64,000 nt of DNA from Mucilaginibacter gracilis (lineage in GTDB: Bacteria; Bacteroidota; Bacteroidia; Sphingobacteriales; Sphingobacteriaceae). The notes under the pieces were generated by a model. That model was given only the letters and a program-made list of their open reading frames with translations, searched no databases and was not told the DNA's origin. This document shows positions 49,754 to 59,362 of the stretch, one piece after another. The stretch spans positions 3,224,001 through 3,288,000 of the forward strand of contig NZ_RBKU01000001.1 of assembly GCF_003633615.1 (NCBI RefSeq), in the 5' to 3' direction. A program made the position numbers and the translations under genes. Position 1 is the first letter of the stretch. The number at the start of each line of letters is the position of its first letter.

Positions 49754-49763
49754 TTATTGTCGA

Positions 49764-51104
49764 CTATATCCCGGTGTATGATGACGGACTAATCATCCTG
49801 ATCTCCGCTTTAACACTCTCGCTAACATTTAACGTTTCCACAAATTGGGCAATGGTGGTGGCGTTAATTTCGTTATTGGTGCGCGTCAATTCTTTTAAAG
49901 CTTCGTAGGGGTTAGGGTAGCCTTCGCGCCTCAATATGGTTTGTATGGCTTCGGCAACTACTGCCCAGTTTGCCTCTAAATGTGCTTTTAGCGCAGGTTC
50001 ATTCAGCAATAACTTGCTCAATCCTTTTAAGGTTGATTTTAAAGCTATTAATGTGTGCGCTACGGGGACGCCAATATTGCGTAACACGGTAGAATCGGTT
50101 AAATCGCGCTGCAGGCGGGATATGGGTAGTTTAGCTGCCAAATGTTCAAATAGTGCATTGGCTATGCCTAAGTTACCTTCGCTGTTTTCAAAATCTATCG
50201 GGTTAACCTTATGCGGCATTGCCGACGAACCAATTTCGCCCGCTTTTATTTTTTGTTTAAAATAATTCATTGATATGTAGGTCCACATATCGCGGTCAAG
50301 GTCAACCAGAATATTATTAATGCGTTTCAGGTTATCGCATTGCGCAGCAAAGTTATCGTAATGCTCAATTTGGGTGGTAAATTGGGAGCGTTTAAGTCCT
50401 AAAACTTCGTTTACAAAACTGTTACCAAAAGCTTTCCAGTCGGTATCGGGGTAACCCACAGAATGTGCGTTAAAATTACCGGTAGCTCCGCCAAATTTAG
50501 CCGAATAGGGTATGGTAGCCAATAACGCTAACTGAGCCTCTAAGCGTTCAACAAAAACCATAACTTCTTTACCTAAACGTGTTGGCGATGCCGGTTGCCC
50601 GTGTGTGTGGGCAAGCATAGGTATGGCTTTCCAATCTTCGGCATAAACCTTAAGCTGACTGATAACTTCGCTGACAGCCGGAAGGTAAACCTCGTTAATT
50701 GCCAGTTTAAAGGAGTAGGGGATGGCGGTATTGTTAATATCCTGTGAGGTTAACCCGAAATGGATAAACTCTTTTTGTTGCTCCAACCCAAGCGCATCAA
50801 ATTTTTGCTTGATGAAATATTCAACCGCTTTCACATCATGATTGGTAATTTTTTCGATGTCTTTAATGCTTTGTGCATCGGCTTCGGTAAACAGGCGGTA
50901 AATATCGCGTAACTTTTCAAACAGGGTGGCGTCAAAACTTTGTAGTTGTGGCAGCGGTTTTTGGCATAGCGCAATAAAATATTCTATCTCAACAAATACA
51001 CGGTACTTAATGAGTGCAGCTTCGGAAAAATAAGCTGATAGCTGCTGTGTGGTATTGTGATAACGACCATCGACCGGGGAAACTGCTGAAAGAGGCGAAA
51101 GCAT
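49764..51104 (-). CDS. purB: Adenylosuccinate lyase
   Basis: 446 residues of the fumarase/aspartase superfamily. It acts twice in purine synthesis, releasing fumarate from SAICAR and adenylosuccinate. Motifs: P-V-D-G-R-Y near the N-terminus, T-S-Q-D-I-N-N-T, H-T-H-G-Q-P-A-S-P-T, and the signature G-S-S-A-M-P-H-K-V-N-P-I-D-F-E-N. The length suits the E. coli-like branch. A -7 box lies just upstream. Confidence 0.95.
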   Translation of the reverse strand: MLSPLSAVSPVDGRYHNTTQQLSAYFSEAALIKYRVFVEIEYFIALCQKPLPQLQSFDATLFEKLRDIYRLFTEADAQSIKDIEKITNHDVKAVEYFIKQKFDALGLEQQKEFIHFGLTSQDINNTAIPYSFKLAINEVYLPAVSEVISQLKVYAEDWKAIPMLAHTHGQPASPTRLGKEVMVFVERLEAQLALLATIPYSAKFGGATGNFNAHSVGYPDTDWKAFGNSFVNEVLGLKRSQFTTQIEHYDNFAAQCDNLKRINNILVDLDRDMWTYISMNYFKQKIKAGEIGSSAMPHKVNPIDFENSEGNLGIANALFEHLAAKLPISRLQRDLTDSTVLRNIGVPVAHTLIALKSTLKGLSKLLLNEPALKAHLEANWAVVAEAIQTILRREGYPNPYEALKELTRTNNEINATTIAQFVETLNVSESVKAEIRMISPSSYTGI

Positions 51105-51123
51105 GATGAATGTGGTTTTGCGG

Positions 51124-51131
51124 CAAAGATA
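51124..51131 (-). promoter_or_regulatory. -7 box (TATCTTTG) of purB
   Basis: On the minus strand TATCTTTG matches TAnnTTTG, 19 nt before the ATG at 51104. ATTGAATGATTG-type repeat words lie upstream at about 51138-51175. Confidence 0.6.
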
Positions 51132-51265
51132 GAGAAATCAATGATTGAATGATTGCATTATTGGATGATTGATTGAAAAGGAAGCCTTAAATGATATGGC
51201 GTTGGCATATTATCATTTTTGGGAATTATTAATGGTGCTCTATCACATCACGGGAAATATTATCA

Positions 51266-52273
51266 ACCTGAGTTCGATTAATCAGAAAGCAAGAATTTGA
51301 TTAGATCGATTTTGTTGGTAGGATATGGAAGGTTTTTTAGGGAGAAATGAGTAAGCGATCAATCCGGATACGATATTAGTGATAAAGTTAGTAAAAGAGC
51401 GGTGTCTTGAATGTTCGACCTGGCAGATGTTTTTGAGTTCATCATTAACAGTCTCTATGACCGATCTCTTGCGGAGCATGATTTTGTCGTTCATGGTCAT
51501 CAGGCTGTTTTTCATATTGTTACGGATATTGGTTATGAGGTGTATATCACCAACAAACAATATTTTGGTCAGTTTTTCTGATATATAGCCTTTGTCGGCA
51601 AACAGTTTGCCAAAAACAGCTTTCAGGAAAGCTTCGTTTTTAAGTGGTTCCCGGTCATCTACGTTGGCCTGTGTAATAGCGAAGTTGAGTATTTCACCCT
51701 TGTCGCTAAGGACGATATGGAGCTTAAAGCCATAAAACCAGCCCATGGTTGATTTGCCTACTTCGGCAATGCCTTTAAATACCTTATTTCTTTTAATCCG
51801 TTTGGTATGGCATACCCTTATCGGTGTAGAATCAACGAACGAAATGCCAGTACATAAGCCTAAGCAGCAGGTTTTGAGAAAGATAGACATGGGCATCAGC
51901 ACACTTTGGCTAAGTTCTACAAAGCGGTTGTAGGATACGGTGTTAGGAAACTCACGCTGCATGTGCCTTTGCAGATAGAAGATATAGAAGTGTTTAAAAC
52001 ACCGGAAGCCACTTAAATGAAAAAGCATACAAATGGATATGATCTCGCTTTTAGACATGGTTGGAGGGCGTTTAGATGGCTTACCTAACAGGAATGGCTG
52101 GGTAGTGGCATCAAAGTCCTTGCAAAACTCGTCAACAATACAAAAAATATCAGTAATTTTATCGTAGTCAATCATCTGGAAATGTATTTAAATATTTGAA
52201 TGTCAGATACTTAAATATACTTACATTTCCTTTGATTGACAAATATTATCTCATTTATTAATCGAACTCAGGT
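51266..52273 (-). mobile_element. IS982-family insertion sequence (1008 bp)
   Basis: Terminal inverted repeats ACCTGAGTTCGATTAAT at 51266-51282 and its complement ending at 52273. Target duplication TATCA at 51261-51265 and 52274-52278. One complete transposase gene. The element lies between purB and the tetR-efflux operon, and its right end is 35 bp from the inverted repeat that precedes tetR. Confidence 0.93.
51282..52175 (-). CDS. IS982 transposase
   Basis: 297 residues with DDE residues in the expected context: Asp in S-F-V-D-S-T-P-I-R-V-C, Asp in L-F-A-D-K-G-Y-I-S, and Glu in R-S-V-I-E-T-V-N-D-E-L-K-N. No frameshift or stop, so probably active. Transcription runs away from the efflux operon. 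The C-terminus overlaps the end of the left inverted repeat by 1 bp. Confidence 0.93.
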   Translation of the reverse strand: MIDYDKITDIFCIVDEFCKDFDATTQPFLLGKPSKRPPTMSKSEIISICMLFHLSGFRCFKHFYIFYLQRHMQREFPNTVSYNRFVELSQSVLMPMSIFLKTCCLGLCTGISFVDSTPIRVCHTKRIKRNKVFKGIAEVGKSTMGWFYGFKLHIVLSDKGEILNFAITQANVDDREPLKNEAFLKAVFGKLFADKGYISEKLTKILFVGDIHLITNIRNNMKNSLMTMNDKIMLRKRSVIETVNDELKNICQVEHSRHRSFTNFITNIVSGLIAYSFLPKKPSISYQQNRSNQILAF

Positions 52274-52307
52274 TATCAATGTATTAAATCTTAAAAAAAA
52301 ATCTCTT

Positions 52308-52335
52308 GGAAACTTTTAATTCAAAAAATGTTTCC
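52308..52335. promoter_or_regulatory. Inverted repeat GGAAAC-16-GTTTCC, likely TetR operator
   Basis: Half sites at 52308-52313 and 52330-52335 flank a 16-bp AT-rich centre and abut the -7 box of tetR. TetR repressors usually bind such symmetric sites over their own promoter; assignment is by position. Confidence 0.55.
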
Positions 52336-52336
52336 G

Positions 52337-52344
52337 TAGTTTTG
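52337..52344 (+). promoter_or_regulatory. -7 box (TAGTTTTG) of tetR-efflux operon
   Basis: TAnnTTTG match ending 7 nt before the ATG at 52352. Confidence 0.6.
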
Positions 52345-52351
52345 ACTTATT

Positions 52352-52972
52352 ATGTCAAATGTTCAAAAAGATAGAATATTAGAGGGGGCGGAAGAACTGT
52401 TTTTTAAAGCGGGCATCCGCAGCGTTACGATGGACGAAATTGCAAGGAATTTAGGCATGTCGAAAAAAACTATTTACCAGTTTTACCGGGATAAGGATGA
52501 GATAGTGAGCGCACTGGTTCAAAAAAATTTGGAACAAGATAAATGCCAGATGATTGATATAGCGCAAAGATCGACAAATGTGATGGAAGAGATGATTAAT
52601 ATGATGAAGCATTCGGAGGAGTTTTTTTCGAAAGTGAACCCGATATTAATACATGATATGCAAAAGTATTACCCGGAAGCATGGCAATACTTCCAACAGT
52701 TTAAAGCAAACGTTGTGATTGACAGCATGCAGGATATTTTAGACCGTGGTATTGAGCAAGGCTATGTACGGAGCGATATTGATACCAAAGTAATGGCCCG
52801 TATGCGGGTTTGGCAAATAGAACTCGGTTTTGATAACAACGTATTTCCGCATAACGAATTTAACAGTTGGCAGGTACAGCTACAGTTTTTAGAACACTTT
52901 ATTTACGGTATTTGTACCGAAAAAGGCTACCAGATTATTAACGAATACAAAAGCATTTTAGAACACAATTAA
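52352..52972 (+). CDS. TetR/AcrR family regulator
   Basis: 206 residues. N-terminal helix-turn-helix with G-I-R-S-V-T-M-D-E-I-A-R-N-L-G-M-S-K-K-T-I-Y-Q-F-Y (residues about 19-43); the rest is the helical ligand domain. It most likely represses the TolC-MFP-RND genes that follow 32 bp later, and itself, until a toxic ligand binds. Confidence 0.92.
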   Translation: MSNVQKDRILEGAEELFFKAGIRSVTMDEIARNLGMSKKTIYQFYRDKDEIVSALVQKNLEQDKCQMIDIAQRSTNVMEEMINMMKHSEEFFSKVNPILIHDMQKYYPEAWQYFQQFKANVVIDSMQDILDRGIEQGYVRSDIDTKVMARMRVWQIELGFDNNVFPHNEFNSWQVQLQFLEHFIYGICTEKGYQIINEYKSILEHN

Positions 52973-53004
52973 ATTAAACCACGTCATTTATACTCAATTT
53001 CAAC

Positions 53005-54420
53005 ATGAAAAATTTGTTTTTAATAGTTGCCTGCCTAATGCTGTTTACCGGTGCGGTAAATGCGCAGCAGGCTGCACCATCCGCACAGCCATACAATTTT
53101 AGTTTGGCCGATTGTATAAAATATGCATACGAGCACCAGGATTCTGTTTTAAATGCGCAACTGGATGTGAAAAGCGCAGAATTCAAAGTAAAGGAAACTA
53201 CAGGTATAGGTTTGCCACAAGTTAGTGGATCAGTTAACTTTCAGGATTATTTGAAAGTGCCAACTATTTTGATTCCTGATTTTGTTTCGCCTGCTGTATA
53301 TGGTGTAATAAAGAGTCAGAATATAAAAGACGGGAATGGACAGGCCATTGTTGCACCAACGCAATTTGCACCATTTTCAGGCAGCTTTACTCAAAAATAT
53401 AATAATACGTTTGGACTCGACGTAAGTCAAATCTTATTTGACGGAAGTTATCTTGTCGGTTTACAAGCTTCAAAAACGTATAAAGAATTATCGCAAAAGA
53501 GCCTTACGCGTACTAAAATAGCTACTAATTTAAACGTAACAAAAGCCTATTATCAAGTATTGGTTAACAACGAGCAGATCAAATTGCTGGATGCAAATAT
53601 CAAACAATTAAAACAACAGCTTGACGAAACAACTGCTCAAAATAAACAAGGATTTGTTGAAAAAATTGATGTTCAACGCCTTGAGGTTCAGTATAACAAT
53701 CTGGTAACCAATCGCGAAAATGTTGTTCGTTCGCTTGTATTAACCTATGAGATGCTTAAATTTCAAATGGGGATGCCAATTGGTAGAGATTTGATATTGA
53801 AAGACAAATTAGAGGACGTTAAATTGGACAATAACGTTGCTGAAACGTCTGTAGATACCAGCTTCTACCGTAAAAGAATTGAGTTCAGTTTGTTGGAGAC
53901 ATCAAAACAATTAAATCTATTAGATTTGAAACGTAAAAAATCTCAATATCTGCCTTCGTTAATTGCTTTTGGTAATACCGGTATTCAATTCCAGGATAAT
54001 TCTATAGGTAACCTTTACAATACAAATTATCCGTCAACATATGTAGGTGTTAAACTGAGTGTTCCAATTTTTAACGGATTTCAACGCAAATATCAGGTTA
54101 AGCAATCTGAGATAGCTGTCTTAAAATCTCAAAATGATATAGAAAATCTTAAAAATGGCTTGAGTTTACAGGCGGACGCCGCCCGTATCAATTACGCTAA
54201 TGGTGTTCAATCTTTAAACAATCAAAAACGCAGCCGCGAATTGGCGCAAGAAGTATTGAGAGTTTCTAAAATTAAGTACGAACAAGGCGTAGGTTCGAGC
54301 ATTGAAGTTACCCAAGCCCAAACCGCTTTGGAGAATGCCGATAATCAATATATACAGGCCCTTTACACAGCTCTCATCAGCAAGGTTAACCTTGACCAGG
54401 CATACGGGAAAATTAACTAA
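53005..54420 (+). CDS. tolC: TolC-type outer membrane efflux channel
   Basis: 471 residues. Signal peptide about 1-20 (ending V-N-A-Q), then two outer membrane efflux repeats with long helices; the second has V-P-I-F-N-G-F-Q-R-K-Y-Q-V-K and the late E-V-T-Q-A-Q-T-A-L-E-N-A. It forms the outer-membrane tunnel of the pump. It is the first structural gene after tetR. Confidence 0.92.
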   Translation: MKNLFLIVACLMLFTGAVNAQQAAPSAQPYNFSLADCIKYAYEHQDSVLNAQLDVKSAEFKVKETTGIGLPQVSGSVNFQDYLKVPTILIPDFVSPAVYGVIKSQNIKDGNGQAIVAPTQFAPFSGSFTQKYNNTFGLDVSQILFDGSYLVGLQASKTYKELSQKSLTRTKIATNLNVTKAYYQVLVNNEQIKLLDANIKQLKQQLDETTAQNKQGFVEKIDVQRLEVQYNNLVTNRENVVRSLVLTYEMLKFQMGMPIGRDLILKDKLEDVKLDNNVAETSVDTSFYRKRIEFSLLETSKQLNLLDLKRKKSQYLPSLIAFGNTGIQFQDNSIGNLYNTNYPSTYVGVKLSVPIFNGFQRKYQVKQSEIAVLKSQNDIENLKNGLSLQADAARINYANGVQSLNNQKRSRELAQEVLRVSKIKYEQGVGSSIEVTQAQTALENADNQYIQALYTALISKVNLDQAYGKIN

Positions 54421-54452
54421 TACAAAATCAAACTCTTACAATCATAGATATA

Positions 54453-55553
54453 ATGAAAACTAAAATATTATTACTAAGCACCCTGGTACTTTTAGCGGCT
54501 TGCAAAGGCAAAAATGACCCTAAAGCCGAATTAACCGATTTGAAAAAGCAACAAGCGGATATCGCATCCAAAATTGCGGCACTTGAGGCCAAACCGGGTA
54601 TGCAGGATTCCACCAAATCAACAGATGTTAGCGTGGTAGCAGTTAAAGCGGGTAGCTTTACCAACTATGTACAAATACAGGGCCGCATTGATGCGCAGGA
54701 TAACGTAACCGCTTATCCTCAATCGGCAGGTACCATCATCGCTATTAACGTTAAAGCGGGCGATCATGTAAGCAAAGGCGAAGTACTTGCACAACTGGAT
54801 AACAGCGTATTGAAACAAAATATTTTGCAAGCCCAGGCTCAGGCCGAGTTGGCAAATACTGTTTATCAGCGTCAAAAAAACCTGTGGGATCAAAAAATAG
54901 GTACCGAGGTTCAGTTTTTACAGGCCAAAACCAATATGGATGCTACGCAAAAACAAGTAGCCTCATTGCGTCAGCAGGCTGATTTGGCGCGTATCATATC
55001 GCCTATCAATGGCACGGTTGATCAAATGGATTTGAAACTCGGCCAGGTTGCATCACCGGGGTTGACAGGTATCCGCATTGTAAATGCCGACATATTAAAG
55101 GTTAAGGCTGATGTTCCTGAATCATACGCTACAAGGGTAAGTCAGGGTCAAACTGTAAAGGTGCTGTTCCCTGATGCCCAGGATTCGTTAACCGCCAAGG
55201 TTACATTCGCTTCTAAGGTGATCGATCAGGGATCGCGCAGCTTTGGCATAGAAATTAAATTGCCAACCAACCGTAACCTGCGCCCCAACATGACGGCTAC
55301 TTTAAAAATTGCCGACTATAGTAAAGCAAGCGTAATTACAGTGCCTTTAAAGGCTATCCAAAAATCGGAAGATGGTGATTACGTTTTTGTGAACGAAAAT
55401 GGCGTGGCTAAACGTAAAACAATTAAGCAAGGCACAATGTACAATAGCCAGGCCGAAATATTATCGGGCTTAAAAGATGGTGACCAATTGATAGTTATGG
55501 GTGCATCTGACATTGAAGATGGCGATAAGGTAAAAGTTTTAGCCGGTAATTAA
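54453..55553 (+). CDS. RND efflux periplasmic adaptor (membrane fusion) lipoprotein
   Basis: 366 residues. Lipobox L-A-A-C with lipidated Cys17; short coiled coil (L-T-D-L-K-K-Q-Q-A-D-I-A), then lipoyl (G-T-I-I-A-I-N-V-K-A-G-D-H-V-S-K-G), helical hairpin and beta-barrel domains typical of AcrA/MexA. It joins the RND pump to the TolC channel. It lies 14 bp before the pump gene. Confidence 0.92.
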   Translation: MKTKILLLSTLVLLAACKGKNDPKAELTDLKKQQADIASKIAALEAKPGMQDSTKSTDVSVVAVKAGSFTNYVQIQGRIDAQDNVTAYPQSAGTIIAINVKAGDHVSKGEVLAQLDNSVLKQNILQAQAQAELANTVYQRQKNLWDQKIGTEVQFLQAKTNMDATQKQVASLRQQADLARIISPINGTVDQMDLKLGQVASPGLTGIRIVNADILKVKADVPESYATRVSQGQTVKVLFPDAQDSLTAKVTFASKVIDQGSRSFGIEIKLPTNRNLRPNMTATLKIADYSKASVITVPLKAIQKSEDGDYVFVNENGVAKRKTIKQGTMYNSQAEILSGLKDGDQLIVMGASDIEDGDKVKVLAGN

Positions 55554-55573
55554 TTGCCTAAACTTAATTGAAT

Positions 55574-58500
55574 ATGAAAGATCAGGAAAAAGAATTTGCG
55601 CCCTCAAGTTGGGCCATTGATAATAAGCAGGCTGTATATGTATTGATATTTTTGATTACGCTGATAGGGTACATGAGTTACTCAAAACTGCCGAAAGAAA
55701 ATTTCCCGGATATTACAATATCCAAGGTTTTTATAACAACTCAATACCTGGGCCAGTCGCCTCAAAACATCGAAACGTTGGTTACCAAGCAATTAGAGAA
55801 GCAATTAAAATCTCTTAAAGGCTTAAAAAAGGTTACTTCAAACACGCAGCAAAATGTTTCTGTTATTACCGCTGAGTTTAATGCCAACGTTAATATCAGG
55901 GATGCTAAACAGGACGTTAAAGATGCTGTTGATAAGGCTAAACCCGACCTGCCGCAAGGCGATGTCAATTTAAAGCAATCGGACGTATCGGATATAAACG
56001 TTGCCGACCAGCCGATATTGAACGTGAATTTATCGGGTAATTACGATCTTAAAAAGCTAAAGGAATATGCTGATAACCTGAAAGATGATATTGAAGGGAT
56101 GAAGCAAATATCGCAAGTTAAAGAGGTAGGCGCTTTAAAACCAAATATCCAGATTAACGTGGATATTCCAAAAATGACAGCCGCACAGGTAAGTTATGGG
56201 GATATTATACAAGCTATTGGTAACGAGAATATTATCTCATCGGCCGGTACTTTGGTTACAGATGGTGTGCAGCGTACTATTGATATTAAAGAAGATTTTA
56301 AAAACGCCGATGAAGTTGCCGGATTGGTGATTAGAAACCCACAAGGCAAGGGCGTATACCTGCGCGACATTGCCGAAATTAAGGATGGTTTTAAGGACCA
56401 GGAGAGTTATGCACGTTTAAAAACTCCTGATAACGCTAAATTTAAAAATGTAATTACATTAAACGTTAGTAAACGCGCCGGAGAAAATTTGATCGAAGCT
56501 TCGGACGAGATATACACTTTGATTAAACAGAAACAGGCTACCGTTTTCCCTAAAGGTTTAAGCGTTACCGTTACCGGCGATCAATCCGATAAAACCCGTT
56601 CAACATTGAACGACCTCATCAATACCATTATTATCGGTTTTATACTGGTAACCATAATCCTGATGTTTTTTATGGGTACAACCAACGCTATATTTGTGGC
56701 GTTATCAGTACCGTTGTCGTGTTTTATTGCGTTTATCCTCATGCCCGCCATTGGCTTCACGCTCAACATGATCGTGTTGTTCTCGTTCCTGCTGGCCTTA
56801 GGTATTGTGGTTGATGATGCCATTGTGGTTATAGAGAATACGCACCGCATTTTTGCTAATGGTAAAGTACCAATTGTTAAGGCGGCCAAAATAGCGGCAG
56901 GCGAGGTGTTTATGCCAGTATTTTCGGGCACCATGACAACCCTTGCACCATTTGTGCCTTTAGCTTTCTGGAACAGTTTGATAGGGCACTTTATGTTCTT
57001 TTTACCCATCACGCTTATCATTACTTTATTGGCATCCTTGGTGGTAGCTTATATTATGAACCCCGTTTTCGCGGTTGATTTTATGAAACCACATATTGAA
57101 GGCGAGCACGATAATCCAAAGTTTGATAAAAAAACTACCCGTACAACTATCATTATGGCTGTATTGGCTGCTTTGGGCTATTTTATCAATGTTGGGGTGG
57201 GTAACTTTGTAGTATTGGCAATTATACTTTATCTGTTCAACCATTTCTTGTTGATCAACATCATTGATAAGTTTCAAAAAAATGTTTGGCCGCGTTTCCA
57301 ATCATGGTATGCACGTATCCTCGAAAAGGCTGTTCGCAGCCCATGGTGGATATTAGGTGGTACGGTGGTATTATTCTTTTTCACAATTGGTTTTTCGGTA
57401 GTTAGTAACTTGCCGGTTGAGCAATTCCCATCGGGCGACCCTAACTTTGTTTATGTGTATGTTACTATGCCGGTTGGTACCGATCAGGCTTATACCGACC
57501 AAGTGGTTCAAAAACTTGAAAAACGTGTTGCACAGGTTGTTGAGCCAGATAAGGATATTGTATCGTCAATCATCTCAAACGTATCGGTAAGTGTTACCGA
57601 CCCATCAGACGAAGATCAGGGTACTTATTTTAACAAGGGTAAAATTACCGTTGCCTTTGTTGAATTTGGTAAACGTAAGGGTAAAGATACCAAAGCTATA
57701 ATGGCCAAAATACGTTCGTCGGTGCAAGGTGTACCGGGAGCTAAAATTGCTATAGCGCAGGAGGCGAGTGGGCCGCCAACGCAAAAGGATATCAGTTTAG
57801 AAATAGCAGGCGATAATATTGATACCCTGGTATCAACAGCCGCCAAGATCAAAAAATTTATCAATCAGCAAGGCATTGCGGGTATTGAAGAATTGACGCC
57901 AGATGTACAGGCTGATAAACCCGAAATAGTTTTTGATGTGAACCGGGAGCGTGCTAACCGCGAAGGTGTTAATACCAACCTGATAAACCAGGCTTTAGGC
58001 GCTTCGGTTTACGGTGCCAAAGCATCCGATTTTAGGAACACCGCCGAAGATAATTACGAAATAAACGTTCGTGCAAAAGAAGACCAACGTTATGATATCG
58101 ACATGCTGCGGAATCTGAAGATCACTTATCGTGATTTGGCTTCGGGTGGTGCCATAAGGCAAGTACCTATCTCGGCCTTTACCGATATCAGGTATACAAA
58201 CACCTATGCTAACATTAAGCACAAACAGCAGCATAGGGTTATTACTTTAGGTTCAAACGTTATTAAACCATATAACGGTGCCGAGATTAATACTCGTATT
58301 GCACAAGCATTAAAACGTTATAAATTACCGCCTAACGTAACCGTGCGCATGGGTGGCGCGCAAGACGATCAGATAGAAACGGCTACATTCCTGGGCAACG
58401 CCTTAATGATCTCATTCGGGCTAATATTGATTATCCTGGTGGCACTATTTAACTCCATTGGTAAAACGCTCATTATTTTGAGTGAGATTTTCTTTAGTAT

Positions 58501-59008
58501 AATAGGCGTATTTTTAGGATTGAGCATTTTCCACATGACGTTTTCTATCGTAATGTCGGGCGTAGGTATTATAGCCCTGGCTGGTGTGGTGGTGCGTAAT
58601 GGTATATTGCTGGTTGAGTTTACCGATATGCTGATTGAAGAAGGTGCCAACCTGCACGATGCCGTTGTTGAAGCTGCACGTACCCGTATGACGCCTGTAT
58701 TGCTAACAGCATTTGCCGCCATATGCGGTTTAATACCTTTAGCAATAGGCTTTAATATTGACTTTGCAGGATTATTCACTCACTTTAAACCACATATTTA
58801 TTTAGGTGGCGATAACGTTGCCTTTTGGGGCCCATTAGCGTGGACCATGATTTTCGGTTTAGGTTTTGCAACCATCATCACTTTAATATTGGTACCATGT
58901 ATGTACATCATCCGTGTGCATATGAAAAATGGTTTGGCCAGAATGATAGGTGGTAAAACAGTGGCAAAAGTTGACGAAGGCTTTGAAGAAGTTAAACCAG
59001 CTCATTAA
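55574..59008 (+). CDS. RND efflux pump, AcrB/HAE1-like
   Basis: 1144 residues from the ATG at 55574. Twelve membrane segments and two large periplasmic loops. The proton-relay region reads A-L-G-I-V-V-D-D-A-I-V-V-I-E-N in segment 4. N-terminal F-P-D-I-T-I-S-K-V is typical of the family. It pumps substrates out using proton force. About 100 residues longer than AcrB, mainly in a charged loop after segment 6 (around D-N-P-K-F-D-K-K). Substrate unknown. Confidence 0.93.
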   Translation: MKDQEKEFAPSSWAIDNKQAVYVLIFLITLIGYMSYSKLPKENFPDITISKVFITTQYLGQSPQNIETLVTKQLEKQLKSLKGLKKVTSNTQQNVSVITAEFNANVNIRDAKQDVKDAVDKAKPDLPQGDVNLKQSDVSDINVADQPILNVNLSGNYDLKKLKEYADNLKDDIEGMKQISQVKEVGALKPNIQINVDIPKMTAAQVSYGDIIQAIGNENIISSAGTLVTDGVQRTIDIKEDFKNADEVAGLVIRNPQGKGVYLRDIAEIKDGFKDQESYARLKTPDNAKFKNVITLNVSKRAGENLIEASDEIYTLIKQKQATVFPKGLSVTVTGDQSDKTRSTLNDLINTIIIGFILVTIILMFFMGTTNAIFVALSVPLSCFIAFILMPAIGFTLNMIVLFSFLLALGIVVDDAIVVIENTHRIFANGKVPIVKAAKIAAGEVFMPVFSGTMTTLAPFVPLAFWNSLIGHFMFFLPITLIITLLASLVVAYIMNPVFAVDFMKPHIEGEHDNPKFDKKTTRTTIIMAVLAALGYFINVGVGNFVVLAIILYLFNHFLLINIIDKFQKNVWPRFQSWYARILEKAVRSPWWILGGTVVLFFFTIGFSVVSNLPVEQFPSGDPNFVYVYVTMPVGTDQAYTDQVVQKLEKRVAQVVEPDKDIVSSIISNVSVSVTDPSDEDQGTYFNKGKITVAFVEFGKRKGKDTKAIMAKIRSSVQGVPGAKIAIAQEASGPPTQKDISLEIAGDNIDTLVSTAAKIKKFINQQGIAGIEELTPDVQADKPEIVFDVNRERANREGVNTNLINQALGASVYGAKASDFRNTAEDNYEINVRAKEDQRYDIDMLRNLKITYRDLASGGAIRQVPISAFTDIRYTNTYANIKHKQQHRVITLGSNVIKPYNGAEINTRIAQALKRYKLPPNVTVRMGGAQDDQIETATFLGNALMISFGLILIILVALFNSIGKTLIILSEIFFSIIGVFLGLSIFHMTFSIVMSGVGIIALAGVVVRNGILLVEFTDMLIEEGANLHDAVVEAARTRMTPVLLTAFAAICGLIPLAIGFNIDFAGLFTHFKPHIYLGGDNVAFWGPLAWTMIFGLGFATIITLILVPCMYIIRVHMKNGLARMIGGKTVAKVDEGFEEVKPAH

Positions 59009-59047
59009 ACATATAGAGTTAATTTAAAGAATTAAGTTTATTATATT

Positions 59048-59081
59048 AACGTCCTCATCTGCAAAGGTGGGGACGTTTTTT
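59048..59081 (+). terminator. Terminator of the efflux operon
   Basis: AACGTCC (59048-59054) pairs with GGACGTT (59071-59077), followed by six T residues (59076-59081). It lies 40 bp past the pump gene. Confidence 0.85.
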
Positions 59082-59362
59082 GTTATCGAAAATGCCCGGC
59101 AATGGCGAGGCCCAGTATTTTTAACTACGAGTTACAATAGCCCAATAAGTATGGCACCTACGGCGCAAAAAATAGATCGGATGCTGTTTTCTACCGAGCT
59201 ATTGCACCTAACGGCGCATAATTCGGATAGCCAACATGGTAGTTCAAAAGGCGATTGCTTAAACCAGTGCTTTACAATTCAAGAGGTGCCCATACTGATC
59301 CTGTTGTTTTAGAGCATCTAAACCTTAAAAAGAGGCATTATCGAAGTATGATAAGAAACTGT
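59082..59362. other. Intergenic region without a convincing gene
   Basis: 281 bp between the efflux terminator and the 3' end of the outer membrane receptor gene. It carries a repeat pair (59154-59218). A frame at 59067-59312 covers terminator and repeat and is not accepted as a gene. Confidence 0.6.
59154..59218. repeat. Paired GCACCTA(A)CGGCGCA repeats
   Basis: GCACCTACGGCGCA (59154-59167) and GCACCTAACGGCGCA (59204-59218) flank TTCTACCGAGCTATT. This resembles the dispersed 'TCTACCGAGC...CTACGGAGC' intergenic element of Bacteroidota, in a drifted copy. Confidence 0.65.

Noticed and set aside
59067..59312. An 81-codon plus-strand frame after the efflux operon
   Set aside because: It begins in the terminator hairpin, crosses a repeat pair and has no recognisable protein features.
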